The notes under the pieces: generated by a model | Databases searched by the model: none | What the model saw: only the letters and a program-made list of their open reading frames with translations | What the model was told of the DNA's origin: nothing | Part shown: positions 1 through 5,255 of the stretch, one piece after another | How positions within the stretch are numbered: position 1 is the first letter of the stretch | Layout: each line of letters opens with the position of its first letter | Position numbers and translations under genes: made by a program | Assembly (NCBI GenBank): GCA_022564385.1 | Contig: JADFLN010000085.1 | Location: forward strand, 1 to 6,128 | Length of the DNA stretch: 6,128 nucleotides | Origin: Nitrososphaerota archaeon | Lineage (GTDB): Archaea; Thermoproteota; Nitrososphaeria; Nitrososphaerales; Nitrosopumilaceae | Reading direction: 5' to 3'

Positions 1-1410
1 CAAACTGATGAGCTTGATGAGTTTGAAGTAAAGGCAGTAATTGCAGCTGATGGAGTAAACTCAGAAATTGCAGAGATGGTTGGTGCTAGAAAAAAATTCA
101 CAACTGAACAACTATACCAGGGAGTTAAAGTCATAGTAAAATTACCTGAAGAAATTATTGACGAAAGATTTGCCATATCATCTGATGAAGGTGCTGCACA
201 TCTTTTTGCTGGTGATATTACTCTAAATCATATTGGTGGCGGATTTCTGTATACTAACCGTGATACACTTTCAGTGGGAGCTGTCTATCATCTTGATTCA
301 CTACTTAGAAATCCAGCAGAACCATACACATTGATTGATACTTTACTGAAAAATCCAATGGTTAGTGAATTTATCAAAGATAAAGTTCCAATTAAACCAG
401 ACATTGATAAGAATCTGTCACAAGAAGAAAAACTTCGAATTCGTTTTGGTGTAGCAAAATTGATCAAAACTTGGTATGATATTCGAGAAGCAAACTTTTC
501 TCCTAGTGGTCGAGAGAGATTAATTGAATCTGGCAAATACAAAGATGCAGAAGATATTCAATCAACATTATTATCTATTCAAGAAAAAATGTCTGAAAAA
601 TTTGGCGTTACATTTGGAACAGATTATCTTGAAGATGAATATGGTGCAAAACTAGTTCCAGATGGAAAAAGATGTAGAATGAAAAAACCGTTCTTTAAGA
701 ATATTTTATTTATTGGCGATGCAGCAGGCAGAGGAGTTTTTGTTGGTCCAAGAATTGAAGGTATCAATGTAGGTATAGATGATGGAGTACATGCAGCAAA
801 TGCAGTAGCAAGAGCTCTTGATAAGAATGATTTCTCTAATTCTCTTGGTGAGTCTTATTCAAAATCAATAGAACATAGTCCATATACTGTAGATATGAAA
901 CAAATAGACAAGGATTATCTAAAGATCTTTTTAGATGCAGCAAAAGATGTCCCCACGGATATAATTGGCGTTCGCTATGGCACAATTCTAAAAATGATGT
1001 CTAGTGATACTTTTAGAGGCATTGCGATAAAATTTGCAAACATTATTGGTTATGATAAACTCATACCAATAATAGAGTCTGAAGAAACCTACGTTAAAGT
1101 ACCAACAATACTTGCAGAAAAACTAGGAAAATCAATCTCTGCATCCTATTTACCTACAATTCCACCTATAGCAGATAGAATTGCCAATCTCAATTATAAT
1201 GATGATAACCTTGCTCACATCAAGGTTCTAAATTCTAGTAGTGAGTTCATGAAAAAAATGGTAATTCTCTGTCCTTCCAAATGTTATAGTGAAGAAGGCG
1301 GAAAGGTGATTATTCAGCATGAAGGATGCATAGATTGTGGAACATGTTCACAAGAAACAGAATGGCATCACCCTCGTGGCGAAAAAGGAATTCATTATCA
1401 ATACGGTTAG
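1..1410 (+). CDS. fixC: FixC-FixX type electron-transfer flavoprotein:quinone oxidoreductase, 5' partial
   Basis: The frame is open from base 1, so the gene begins upstream; 469 residues are visible. ETF-QO/FixCX proteins are FAD and [4Fe-4S] enzymes that pass electrons from electron-transfer flavoprotein (FixAB) to the membrane quinone pool. Visible residues 13-21 (VIAADGVNS) are the conserved 'DG' FAD motif, and 239-243 (GDAAG), followed by a glycine-rich stretch with RIEG, is the second FAD-contact motif. The last ~70 residues are a FixX-like ferredoxin domain: C424 in CPSKC, then C443-x2-C446-x2-C449, and a terminal PRGEKGIHYQYG. This single cysteine plus CxxCxxC is the usual cluster pattern of ETF-QO. 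About 90-100 N-terminal residues, including the GxGxxG Rossmann motif, must be outside the window, giving ~560 aa, near normal for ETF-QO or for FixC (~430) plus FixX (~95). Family assignment is firm; ETF-QO versus FixCX naming is not, because the upstream genes are not visible. The stop is 4 nt from that of the convergent gene. Confidence 0.93.
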   Translation, partial: QTDELDEFEVKAVIAADGVNSEIAEMVGARKKFTTEQLYQGVKVIVKLPEEIIDERFAISSDEGAAHLFAGDITLNHIGGGFLYTNRDTLSVGAVYHLDSLLRNPAEPYTLIDTLLKNPMVSEFIKDKVPIKPDIDKNLSQEEKLRIRFGVAKLIKTWYDIREANFSPSGRERLIESGKYKDAEDIQSTLLSIQEKMSEKFGVTFGTDYLEDEYGAKLVPDGKRCRMKKPFFKNILFIGDAAGRGVFVGPRIEGINVGIDDGVHAANAVARALDKNDFSNSLGESYSKSIEHSPYTVDMKQIDKDYLKIFLDAAKDVPTDIIGVRYGTILKMMSSDTFRGIAIKFANIIGYDKLIPIIESEETYVKVPTILAEKLGKSISASYLPTIPPIADRIANLNYNDDNLAHIKVLNSSSEFMKKMVILCPSKCYSEEGGKVIIQHEGCIDCGTCSQETEWHHPRGEKGIHYQYG

Positions 1411-1414
1411 AAAT

Positions 1415-2092
1415 TTACACTGTAAGTTTGATGCTTTTTAGCTCATCATATGCTTCTCTCATTTTATTGTAAAATTCAATCACAGTTGGAGGAAAGATTG
1501 AAAATGCTATGTAAAAGTCCTCAGCTTCTCTAAGATATCGCTTTATTTTTTCCTGTCTTGGAATTTGAGAGATAAATCTCATATTGTTTAATCTATCTGA
1601 GAGCTTGATGATTTTTACATCATAATCGGCTTTTATAAGATCAGTACAATACTCAAAAAATCTTGCAGTTTGTTTTTCCTCATCATTGACACCAGAATAA
1701 TTTTCTAAAGGTTTTGTTTTCAAAGTCATGGCTATGTTGTAAACATAATCTCCACATCTATGCTGAAAGTATGCATCAAATCCGTATGCTTTGGAAGCAT
1801 ACACATCTAAAATCTTGTCATTGTCTTCCATTACATCATGTAAAATAGATGAAACAATTTGTAGACTAGTAAGTAGTTTACCTGTTTTTTTGTAATGTAA
1901 TATTACATCAATAGTTACAGGCCAAACATGTGTTTCTAGAAATGATGATTTTCCATCTTCTCTAACTACTCCTGAATGAACTTCATCAGCTAGTTCTATA
2001 GCTCCTTCAACAAAACTGTCTATCCTAATTTTTGCCTCATTTTCAATGACATTCAAAAGTTCTTCTTTGGTTACAGAACATACTTTCATCAT
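1415..2092 (-). CDS. HD-domain protein resembling RelA/SpoT (p)ppGpp hydrolase (small alarmone hydrolase type)
   Basis: 225 aa forming essentially one HD phosphohydrolase domain of the RelA/SpoT/MESH1 kind. Motifs in order: A-x2-VHSG with H39 and a following RxDG; H55 (first metal His); ILHDVMED with H85-D86 and E89-D90 (the HDxxED signature); and KLSDRLNNMRF with K163, D166 and N170. These match the metal and substrate positions of the hydrolase half of RSH enzymes (H53, H77/D78, E81/D82, D144, N148 in the classical bacterial Rel numbering). No synthetase, TGS or ACT domain follows, so if active it would only hydrolyse: (p)ppGpp, or NADPH as reported for MESH1-type enzymes. The first of two adjacent ATGs is chosen because GGAGTGAT lies 6 nt upstream. 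The gene lies 71 nt downstream of the secreted-protein gene on the same strand, with its own TATA-like box. It could act on another nucleotide; substrate is inference. Confidence 0.85.
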   Translation of the reverse strand: MMKVCSVTKEELLNVIENEAKIRIDSFVEGAIELADEVHSGVVREDGKSSFLETHVWPVTIDVILHYKKTGKLLTSLQIVSSILHDVMEDNDKILDVYASKAYGFDAYFQHRCGDYVYNIAMTLKTKPLENYSGVNDEEKQTARFFEYCTDLIKADYDVKIIKLSDRLNNMRFISQIPRQEKIKRYLREAEDFYIAFSIFPPTVIEFYNKMREAYDELKSIKLTV

Positions 2093-2098
2093 TGTAGT

Positions 2099-2106
2099 AT
2101 CACTCC
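2099..2106 (-). promoter_or_regulatory. Ribosome binding site of the HD-domain gene
   Basis: On the minus strand this reads GGAGTGAT, close to the archaeal anti-16S consensus GGAGGTGAT, and ends 6 nt before the ATG at 2092. It favours the first of the two consecutive ATG codons and shows this mRNA has a leader, unlike most neighbours here. Confidence 0.6.
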
Positions 2107-2132
2107 ATCATTCAAAAACATGATCCTTAACA

Positions 2133-2143
2133 TGATATATCAA
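2133..2143 (-). promoter_or_regulatory. Candidate box A (TATA) for the HD-domain gene
   Basis: The minus strand reads TTGATATATCA, an AT-rich TATA-like element about 45 nt upstream of the ATG. Transcription starting ~25 nt downstream would give a ~20-nt leader that contains the GGAGTGAT site. Position and composition are the only evidence; the gene could instead be read through from the upstream gene. Confidence 0.4.
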
Positions 2144-2163
2144 ACCATCAGATAGAATAGAAA

Positions 2164-3075
2164 TCAGCTGAATTTTTTGTATAATCCAGGTGGGAAAAAT
2201 TTGGAAACAGTGTTTTCACCTATGTCACCATCACAAGCAGCAAGTTTCATTGCAATTCCAGGAGGTATTTCTTTTCCCTTACTGATAAATTTCTGAGCCT
2301 TTGCATCCCACTTTTCACATTTTTTATCAGATTGTGCATGAGATACATCAAATGTTCTATCAGTTTTGGTGTAATCTACAATCTTTTCATCAGTGGATGA
2401 ACCATCATTAACTATAATTGGAATATTTTCATTGATTGGAGATTCATCATCAATTCTTGGTAGCTTGCCAAACTTGTCAAAATCTTTTTGAATTACAGCA
2501 TCAGCAAATCCATATTTTATATTAAGTTCTTGATTCAATTTGATCATCTCAACTCTAGTCATTGAAGCATATTTGACATATTCCTGAAATGCCTCCAGAT
2601 ATGTTCCCCCTTGATCAATAACTGCTTGATGTGCTGCTTTTGCAATCTTTACTTTCTCATACATGTAATTGAATTGATCCCAGTAAATTCCATGATGTGT
2701 TGCATTAACTCCAGTTAGATAACCTGCAAAAGCGTTTCTTGGAGTAAATGATTCATAATTTTTATTCATTCTGTCAAGCTGATCTTGAAGTTTTTGCTTT
2801 GAAATCTTTCGTTGTTCGTCAATGAATTTTTGTTCTTCAGTTTTTTCTAGATTTTTTCCCTCTCTAAGTTCGGAAAGAATTTTTTTTGAAAGTTCTATTC
2901 TCTCAAGCATTTGTTGTGCTACAGAACTAGTCTTAATTTCATCTCCGGTTATTGAATTAAACTCAAATTGTGAATCATTAGTTTGGGCTACTGCAAAATT
3001 ATTTGTATAAAATATTAACAAAGCAAAAAGTGGAATCAAAAAATAAACGCTTATAGTCTTTTTTTGTTTTTCCAC
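2164..3075 (-). CDS. Predicted secreted protein with coiled-coil N-terminal half, function unknown
   Basis: 303 aa; I do not recognise the family. Residues 1-30 are a clear signal peptide: basic start (MEKQKK), hydrophobic core, and AVA-Q as a likely cleavage site after residue 30. Residues ~50-105 are rich in E, K, Q and L and probably helical or coiled-coil. Residues ~112-205 (from AFAGYL through HHGIYWDQFNYMYEKV) are a more globular, aromatic-rich region with HH at 127-128. A linker rich in D, P, S and T (~207-250) leads to a C-terminal segment with two cysteines, C253 and C281, that could pair outside the cell. The start is GTG: upstream codons in frame contain no ATG before a stop, and a TATA-like element lies 28 nt upstream, suggesting a leaderless mRNA. 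It is probably exported to the pseudo-periplasm or surface. Confidence 0.82.
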   Translation of the reverse strand: MEKQKKTISVYFLIPLFALLIFYTNNFAVAQTNDSQFEFNSITGDEIKTSSVAQQMLERIELSKKILSELREGKNLEKTEEQKFIDEQRKISKQKLQDQLDRMNKNYESFTPRNAFAGYLTGVNATHHGIYWDQFNYMYEKVKIAKAAHQAVIDQGGTYLEAFQEYVKYASMTRVEMIKLNQELNIKYGFADAVIQKDFDKFGKLPRIDDESPINENIPIIVNDGSSTDEKIVDYTKTDRTFDVSHAQSDKKCEKWDAKAQKFISKGKEIPPGIAMKLAACDGDIGENTVSKFFPPGLYKKFS

Positions 3076-3094
3076 ACTGATGGAAAATTCAGAA

Positions 3095-3103
3095 TTTATT
3101 TAG
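3095..3103 (-). promoter_or_regulatory. Candidate box A for the secreted-protein gene
   Basis: The minus strand reads CTAAATAAA, beginning 28 nt before the GTG start at 3075. This spacing fits leaderless archaeal transcription and matches the CTAAATAC element before the Cys-rich gene at 5852. It supports the unusual GTG start. Confidence 0.5.
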
Positions 3104-3109
3104 TAAATT

Positions 3110-3147
3110 CGTGTGATAAAGTAGTAATCTTTAACTATAATCACACG
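3110..3147. promoter_or_regulatory. 8-bp inverted repeat upstream of the secreted-protein promoter
   Basis: CGTGTGAT (3110-3117) is repeated exactly in inverse orientation as ATCACACG (3140-3147), with a 22-nt AT-rich spacer. Arm centres are 30 bp apart, close to three helical turns. The repeat starts 7 bp upstream of the TATA-like element of the minus-strand gene starting at 3075, where archaeal activators often bind. The regulator is unknown. Confidence 0.4.
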
Positions 3148-3190
3148 TGAAATTTTGTCTAATTTGTTATAATAGGTATTCGACATAGGA

Positions 3191-3349
3191 TTATGAAATT
3201 GAGGAATCTAAAATCGATGAAGATGATGCCGTTGATGAAGAAACTGATGAGTTAGAAGTTTCAAATATTGAAGTGCGTTTCTTGACAATGGTTATAGTAA
3301 CTACAAGGCCAAAAAATATCAATATATGAATAATAATTAATTCCAGCAT
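3191..3349 (-). CDS. Small single-pass membrane protein with serine-rich C-terminal tail
   Basis: 52 aa from the internal ATG chosen here. Residues 2-22 (MLELIIIHILIFFGLVVTIT onward) form one hydrophobic helix, followed at once by a basic stop-transfer KKR and a tail composed mostly of Ser, with some Thr, Ala and Val. The frame stays open upstream to an ATG at 3412, which would add 21 residues. I prefer the ATG at 3349 because the membrane helix then begins at the N-terminus and a TATA-like GTTTAATTC lies ~30-38 nt upstream; the upstream ATG has no visible promoter or ribosome site. Not recognised as a family. Its tail is antisense to an acidic GAT/GAA-rich stretch, so some of the serine bias may be a strand effect. 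It lies 115 nt upstream of the secreted-protein gene on the same strand. Confidence 0.5.
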   Translation of the reverse strand: MLELIIIHILIFFGLVVTITIVKKRTSIFETSNSSVSSSTASSSSILDSSIS

Positions 3350-3378
3350 GTGTGTTCTAATTTCACAAAGTCTCTTAA

Positions 3379-3387
3379 GAATTAAAC
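3379..3387 (-). promoter_or_regulatory. Weak candidate box A for the small membrane protein
   Basis: The minus strand reads GTTTAATTC, 30-38 nt upstream of the ATG at 3349. It would sit inside the coding frame if the longer start at 3412 were used. Position is the only evidence. Confidence 0.3.
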
Positions 3388-3493
3388 CAAAGTTTTGAAC
3401 ACAAATTTTCATTTAACAATAAGCAGTAATTGATGGGATTTGAACTAATTCTGGGAATTCTACTGACTTGTTGATTTTACATTTGTAAAGCAT

Positions 3494-3506
3494 ATATTTT
3501 TAATAC
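3494..3506 (+). promoter_or_regulatory. Box A of the Met-rich/3D-domain gene
   Basis: ATATTTTTAATAC is a strong archaeal-type TATA element. Its TTTAATAC core starts 33 nt before the ATG at 3532, so transcription would begin at or just before the start codon (leaderless). The same octamer occurs at the same relative place before the gene at 5256. Confidence 0.6.
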
Positions 3507-3531
3507 ATCTCTCTGAAAGTTAGTTATATTG

Positions 3532-4536
3532 ATGAGCCAATCAATGTGGATTGGAATTGTAATTACAGTATTCTTTATAGGAATGGGAGGTACATATCTA
3601 ATTTTTCATACTGGGAGTTCTGATGTACCTGGAAATTTTAACATGATCGAAAATACTCAACATGCAGAAGAAATGGCAGTTATGATGAATGCAAATCATG
3701 ATTTTACTATGGAAATGATGTCTGTAATGATTGAAGATCCTGCTTTGCAATTACAAATGATAGGTCACCTGGCAGAAAATCCAGAAGCTATGAAACAGAT
3801 TATGAATCTGGTAAATCAAGAAATGATAATGTCTACTATGCCTGATTCTGATCAAATGCAAATGATGGAAAATATGATGGCAGACATGATGCAAAGAATG
3901 CAAACTGATCCTGAACTGGAACAAGCAATGATGGAACACATGGATAGAATGAAATCATCTAGAGATGCCATGATGGGTACTGATGATTCTATGATGAATG
4001 GCATGATGGATACAAAAACAGATTTTCCTTCAAGTGCGACTCAACAAGAAAAAGATAATCTCGAAAATGAATTTGGTTTATGTACTTCTGATTGGTACAT
4101 AACTGGATATTTCCTACCTATTGAATCAGATTATTCTGGAAAATCAGTTGAGATTTCTGTAGATGGAGTTAAGCAGTTCTATTTGGAAGATTTCTTGGAA
4201 GTTGTCAAAATAGAGGGATGGGGAAGAACAAATGCTGGTAATTATCTAGGTTGGTATCATGGTGCTTTTACCATATCTGATAGATATCTTGATGCTTACA
4301 ATAATGATCTTGTAGTTGGAATGGTTGCAGTAGATGATTCGGTCATTAAACATGGTTCTGAATTAACTATTCCCACTTTACCCGAACCCTGGAATAATAT
4401 GGTTTTTTCAGGTTCAGATGAAGGTCCTTCAATAATTGGAAAATACATTGATGTGTTTACTGGCGAAGGAATAGATGCAGAAAATGAAACATTTAGAATT
4501 ACAGGTTATGACAATCAAGTATGTGTGCAAAATTAG
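3532..4536 (+). CDS. Membrane-anchored Met-rich protein with C-terminal 3D/MltA-like domain
   Basis: 334 aa. An in-frame TTG lies just before the ATG at 3532; the ATG is preferred. Residues ~5-25 are one hydrophobic helix (signal anchor). Residues 38-159 contain 32 methionines in 122 positions, many as MM or MxxM between short DP/NP-E turns, with several His and Asp/Glu; methionine-rich extracellular segments commonly bind Cu(I). After a linker, residues ~184-334 form a domain whose end resembles 3D/MltA double-psi beta-barrels: VAVDDSVIKHGSELTIP, then SDEGPSIIGK, then KYIDVFTGEG, giving D268, D296 and D307 as the three signature aspartates. C184 and C331 bracket the domain and may form a disulfide. 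In bacteria this fold is found in peptidoglycan-cleaving enzymes; these archaea lack murein, so any substrate is unknown. Domain assignment is from motif recognition; copper binding is inference. Confidence 0.85.
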   Translation: MSQSMWIGIVITVFFIGMGGTYLIFHTGSSDVPGNFNMIENTQHAEEMAVMMNANHDFTMEMMSVMIEDPALQLQMIGHLAENPEAMKQIMNLVNQEMIMSTMPDSDQMQMMENMMADMMQRMQTDPELEQAMMEHMDRMKSSRDAMMGTDDSMMNGMMDTKTDFPSSATQQEKDNLENEFGLCTSDWYITGYFLPIESDYSGKSVEISVDGVKQFYLEDFLEVVKIEGWGRTNAGNYLGWYHGAFTISDRYLDAYNNDLVVGMVAVDDSVIKHGSELTIPTLPEPWNNMVFSGSDEGPSIIGKYIDVFTGEGIDAENETFRITGYDNQVCVQN

Positions 4537-4770
4537 ATAAACTTTAGAATTGCATTAAACAATACAGGTAACATTAAATTAAAAAGTATTTTTATGCGTA
4601 ACCATCTTTCACTAAACTATATTTAGCCTCTAAATCACAATCTATGCGGGATTATCTGATATAATTAGTAAATTAGTTCAAGTCTTATACACGTCGCTAA
4701 AACATCAAAACCATAGAATTCTCTAATACTTTCAAATCAACTGTTTTGTCTAGTCATAACTACTGCATAG
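4537..4770. other. Gene-free stretch between two convergent genes
   Basis: No open frame with a plausible start, RNA gene or long repeat is seen here. It separates the convergent ends of the Met-rich gene and the 47-aa RHH gene and probably holds their transcription ends. The only local structure noted is a short A5/T5 element at 4581-4593. Confidence 0.5.
4581..4593 (+). terminator. Weak T-tract termination candidate for the Met-rich gene
   Basis: AAAAAGTATTTTT could form a 5-bp A/T stem and ends in a T5 run, 45-57 nt past the stop at 4536. Archaeal termination often uses T-runs without a strong hairpin. The stem is too weak and the run too short to be certain. Confidence 0.25.
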
Positions 4771-4914
4771 TTATTTCAAAGATTTACGCAAAATATCATT
4801 TATCACTCTAGAGAAACTAACTGATTTGATAGATTCTTTAATTTTTTTGGCTTGAATTGCTCTGAGTTTTTTGATGTTATCATCATCTAATATTATGGTA
4901 ATTCTTTTAGCCAT
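4771..4914 (-). CDS. 47-aa ribbon-helix-helix (CopG/MetJ-type) DNA-binding protein
   Basis: A short complete gene of 47 residues starting MAKRITIILDDDNIKKLRAI. The layout is a minimal RHH protein: a basic N-terminal strand (KRITIIL, 3-9) that would pair in the dimer and contact the major groove, helix A (~12-24), a turn, and helix B beginning at SVSFSRVINDILRKSL (31-46), where the SxSRVIN pattern is typical of the family. The ATG at 4914 is preceded on the minus strand by GAGGAG with 9-nt spacing, and that site overlaps the last codons of the zinc-ribbon gene, whose stop ends 6 nt before the ATG. The two are therefore almost certainly co-transcribed and possibly translationally coupled. Length is usual for single-domain RHH repressors. 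Likely role: transcriptional regulator, perhaps of its own promoter; no partner toxin is evident. Confidence 0.8.
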   Translation of the reverse strand: MAKRITIILDDDNIKKLRAIQAKKIKESIKSVSFSRVINDILRKSLK

Positions 4915-4920
4915 TATTTT

Positions 4921-5118
4921 TTACTCCTCATTCCCAAATGAATTTTCATCATCATTTCTTTTCTTTACATCAAAAAATGAACCACAATCTTTGCAAAACA
5001 TTCCATAATTTTCAATGTGAACCGATATGTTGTCACAGTTTACACAAATTTTCACTGCATGGTTTACAGTTTTTTTATCTAATTCCTGTAGAATTTGACA
5101 TTGTTTTGTACTCGTCAT
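4921..5118 (-). CDS. Small zinc-ribbon protein
   Basis: 65 aa from the ATG at 5118. C25-x2-C28 (CVNC) and C42-x2-C45 (CKDC), 13 residues apart, form a four-cysteine zinc ribbon, followed by an acidic, polar tail (DVKKRNDDENSFGNEE). Such ribbons bind nucleic acid or proteins; no specific function is recognised. Other possible starts are ATG at 5124 (two residues longer) and GTG at 5151 (11 residues longer). I prefer 5118 because a TATA-like GAATAAAT on the minus strand lies about 30 nt upstream, the spacing seen before other genes here, and the GTG start would put a 16-bp palindrome inside the coding region. The 47-aa RHH gene follows after 6 nt. The divergent neighbour is a second RHH gene, so the intergenic region is probably shared control DNA. 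Confidence 0.72.
   Translation of the reverse strand: MTSTKQCQILQELDKKTVNHAVKICVNCDNISVHIENYGMFCKDCGSFFDVKKRNDDENSFGNEE
4924..4929 (-). promoter_or_regulatory. Ribosome binding site of the 47-aa RHH gene
   Basis: The minus strand reads GAGGAG, 9 nt before the ATG at 4914 and forming the two Glu codons just before the stop of the zinc-ribbon gene. It supports the short RHH gene as real and as part of the same transcript. Confidence 0.65.
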
Positions 5119-5132
5119 ATTCATATTATTAT

Positions 5133-5148
5133 AATAAATGCATTTATT
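5133..5148. promoter_or_regulatory. Perfect 16-bp palindrome, candidate operator
   Basis: AATAAATGCATTTATT is its own reverse complement. It lies 15-30 nt upstream of the preferred ATG of the zinc-ribbon gene and overlaps that gene's likely box A, so a protein bound here would block TBP. RHH dimers typically bind such symmetric sites, and genes for two RHH proteins flank this region. Binding is inferred. Confidence 0.5.
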
Positions 5149-5162
5149 CACAACGTCTCATA

Positions 5163-5176
5163 TGCAATTATTTGCA
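5163..5176. repeat. Short inverted repeat TGCAA/TTGCA
   Basis: TGCAA (5163-5167) and TTGCA (5172-5176) form a 5-bp inverted repeat with a 4-nt spacer, in the divergent region 15 bp beyond the 16-bp palindrome. The TTGCAA hexamer recurs at 5793 and 5803. It is short enough to be chance. Confidence 0.3.
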
Positions 5177-5224
5177 ATCATCGCTTGAAATTATTTTTAA
5201 TTAAAATTCTATCTAAATAATTAA

Positions 5225-5232
5225 TTTAATAC
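5225..5232 (+). promoter_or_regulatory. Box A of the 175-aa RHH gene
   Basis: TTTAATAC begins 31 nt upstream of the GTG at 5256, predicting transcription from at or near the start codon. It is identical to the core before the gene at 3532. Confidence 0.55.
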
Positions 5233-5255
5233 TCAGTCATACCATAATTATAGAC

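Noticed and set aside
288..542. Minus-strand open frame inside the FixC-like gene
   Set aside because: It is wholly antisense to a well-conserved flavoprotein and has no recognisable domain.
2822..3010. Plus-strand open frame opposite the secreted-protein gene
   Set aside because: It lies antisense to the signal-peptide and coiled-coil coding region, and its serine- and phenylalanine-rich product is what antisense of Glu/Lys codons gives. No start signals.
3202..3330. Acidic D/E-rich plus-strand reading opposite the serine-rich tail
   Set aside because: It begins after a stop without any usable start codon before the acidic stretch. The minus-strand reading has a full membrane helix.
3433..3445. 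GGGATTTGAAC, matching the reverse of a tRNA T-loop (GTTCAAATCCC)
   Set aside because: The flanking bases do not form a T-stem, and no acceptor stem or anticodon arm is found at the right distance. A tRNA remnant or attachment site cannot be supported.
3433..3474. A 13-codon frame encoding MGFELILGILLTC just before the Met-rich gene
   Set aside because: It is hydrophobic like a leader or the start of a membrane protein, but has no ribosome site or promoter and ends before the box A of the next gene. Too short to support.
3751..3939. Minus-strand His-rich frame opposite the Met-rich segment
   Set aside because: The His runs are the antisense reading of ATG codons (CAT). An artefact of the Met-rich region, not a metal-binding gene.
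4938..5204. Plus-strand open frame opposite the zinc-ribbon gene
   Set aside because: It is antisense to a coherent CxxC...CxxC protein, crosses the palindrome and promoter region, and has no domain.
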